This document shows positions 23,147-23,561 of a DNA stretch of 23,561 bases, piece after piece. The position numbers and the translations under genes were made by a program. The notes beneath the pieces were generated by a model. The model made no database searches and was not told the DNA's origin. It saw only the letters and a program-made list of their open reading frames with translations. The stretch covers positions 1 through 23,561 of the forward strand of contig JAIBBE010000122.1 of NCBI GenBank assembly GCA_019694835.1, written 5' to 3'. How positions within the stretch are numbered: position 1 is the stretch's first letter; the number at the start of each line of letters is the position of its first letter. The DNA is from Fimbriimonadaceae bacterium (GTDB taxonomy: Bacteria; Armatimonadota; Fimbriimonadia; Fimbriimonadales; Fimbriimonadaceae).

Positions 23147-23212
23147 CAACTTGCAACTTATGGGGTCTCAACTTGCAGTTTATGGGGTTCAACTGGCAAG
23201 TTATGCGTAAAC
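23147..23212. repeat. Three tandem 21-22 bp repeats, transposase-site-like
   Basis: CAACTTGCAACTTATGGGG, CAACTTGCAGTTTATGGGG and CAACTGGCAAGTTATGCG begin at 23147, 23169 and 23190. The first two differ at two of 19 positions and the third is more diverged. Tandem sites of about 20 bp near an element end are typical for TnsB-type or IS21-type transposases. There are too few copies and no spacers, so this is not a CRISPR. Confidence 0.65.
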
Positions 23213-23276
23213 CGACACCGTCGCCATATCCGCTTGTTGGGAAATGCTTCTCCACCAACAATGACCGGTGCAAACG

Positions 23277-23316
23277 AAAACTTTCCAAAGTGAATCAAAA
23301 CTTTCCACTAACGAAT
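23277..23316. repeat. Two tandem 20-bp repeats
   Basis: AAAACTTTCCAAAGTGAATC (23277-23296) is followed directly by AAAACTTTCCACTAACGAAT (23297-23316). The first 11 bases are identical and the rest partly so. The spacing matches the neighbouring set, so it may be another transposase-binding array, perhaps of a different element. Confidence 0.5.
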
Positions 23317-23388
23317 TACTAGAAAGCATTCGTACGCCGAGGGTTGCTTGTCCCCCCGGCCTTCGCGGGTGCGCGCTTCCACTCGCTG

Positions 23389-23426
23389 TTACAGTTCTTA
23401 ATTCCAGTTACCGTTCTTGATTCTGG
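23389..23426. repeat. Two tandem 19-bp repeats
   Basis: TTACAGTTCTTAATTCCAG (23389-23407) is followed directly by TTACCGTTCTTGATTCTGG (23408-23426), matching at 15 of 19 positions. The sequence differs from the other two repeat sets, so it may mark a separate element end or another protein-binding site. Confidence 0.5.
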
Positions 23427-23561
23427 GAGCAACGTATTTCCTAGAAATAGATCATGATCTCGATTCGCCGATCGCGGCTAGGCTCAAGCAAATCAGCTCT
23501 ACATATCAATAGCATAGCGCTTCTGCAAAGAAGGTTGCCACAAGAAGGCGCAGCTCAAGCA

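Larger units (their letters stand above)
22907..23561. other. Non-coding stretch with stem-loop and short tandem repeats
   Basis: No frame here has a convincing start, ribosome site or protein-like composition. The stretch holds a stem-loop (22982-23016) and three sets of short tandem repeats (23147-23212, 23277-23316, 23389-23426). Local base composition drops in GC from about 23140. It looks like a mobile-element end or a junction and not a gene-bearing segment. Beyond 23426 I see nothing further. Confidence 0.5.

Noticed and set aside
22823..23149. Minus-strand frame of 108 codons upstream of the RM operon
   Set aside because: Overlaps the RHH gene and its dyad, lacks a ribosome site and shows no domain.
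23147..23316. CRISPR array
   Set aside because: Repeats are directly adjacent without spacers, with only two or three copies and diverged units. No cas gene is present.

Overview
The window is a dense, GC-rich accessory region that reads as the cargo of a Tn7-like mobile element or as a defence island. Codon use, the ATGA/GTGA gene overlaps and the protein families suggest a GC-rich proteobacterium. Genus cannot be told from the sequence. I see no rRNA, tRNA, CRISPR array or core housekeeping gene.

Layout. (1) 1-2.6 kb: the 3' part of a TnsD-type target-selection gene, whose 5' end lies outside the window, converges on a second gene for a TniQ-like zinc-knuckle protein. (2) 2.6-3.85 kb: a short gene that reads coherently only across three frames (probable pseudogene), then an intact HNH endonuclease gene. 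(3) 3.99-7.06 kb: a small two-helix membrane protein gene diverges from a translationally coupled operon of a WYL-domain regulator, a YaaW/UPF0174-like membrane protein and a membrane coiled-coil protein. A perfect 14-bp inverted repeat sits between the divergent genes, with one arm and one similarly spaced -10-like box facing each side. (4) 7.1-11.0 kb: a DUF429-like RNase H-fold protein, a PD-(D/E)XK nuclease-like protein, an HhH DNA glycosylase-like protein, and a NYN-OST-HTH RNase-like protein. (5) 11.2-14.06 kb, minus strand: a ThsB-type TIR-like protein, a second classical TIR protein, and a SLOG-patatin fusion. This looks like a Thoeris-type signalling system whose effector is a phospholipase instead of the SIR2-SLOG NADase. 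(6) 14.1-22.85 kb, minus strand: a ribbon-helix-helix regulator, hsdM, hsdS, a DUF4268 nuclease-like protein, a HEAT-like repeat protein, and hsdR, forming a type I restriction-modification operon with two genes inserted between hsdS and hsdR. (7) 22.9-23.56 kb: non-coding DNA with a dyad operator candidate, a stem-loop, and three different tandem short-repeat pairs or triplets that resemble transposase-binding sites near a mobile-element end.

How the parts may work together. The transposition proteins and end-like repeats bracket the cargo. Most cargo genes are nucleases, NAD-signalling proteins, membrane proteins or regulators of the kind found in anti-phage loci. Three blocks look like separate immune modules: the WYL-led membrane operon, the TIR/SLOG-patatin set and the expanded type I RM operon. 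The SLOG-patatin/TIR set and the WYL-YaaW-coiled-coil operon are the best candidates for undescribed or little-described systems. Functions are inferred from motifs read by eye; no database search was possible.
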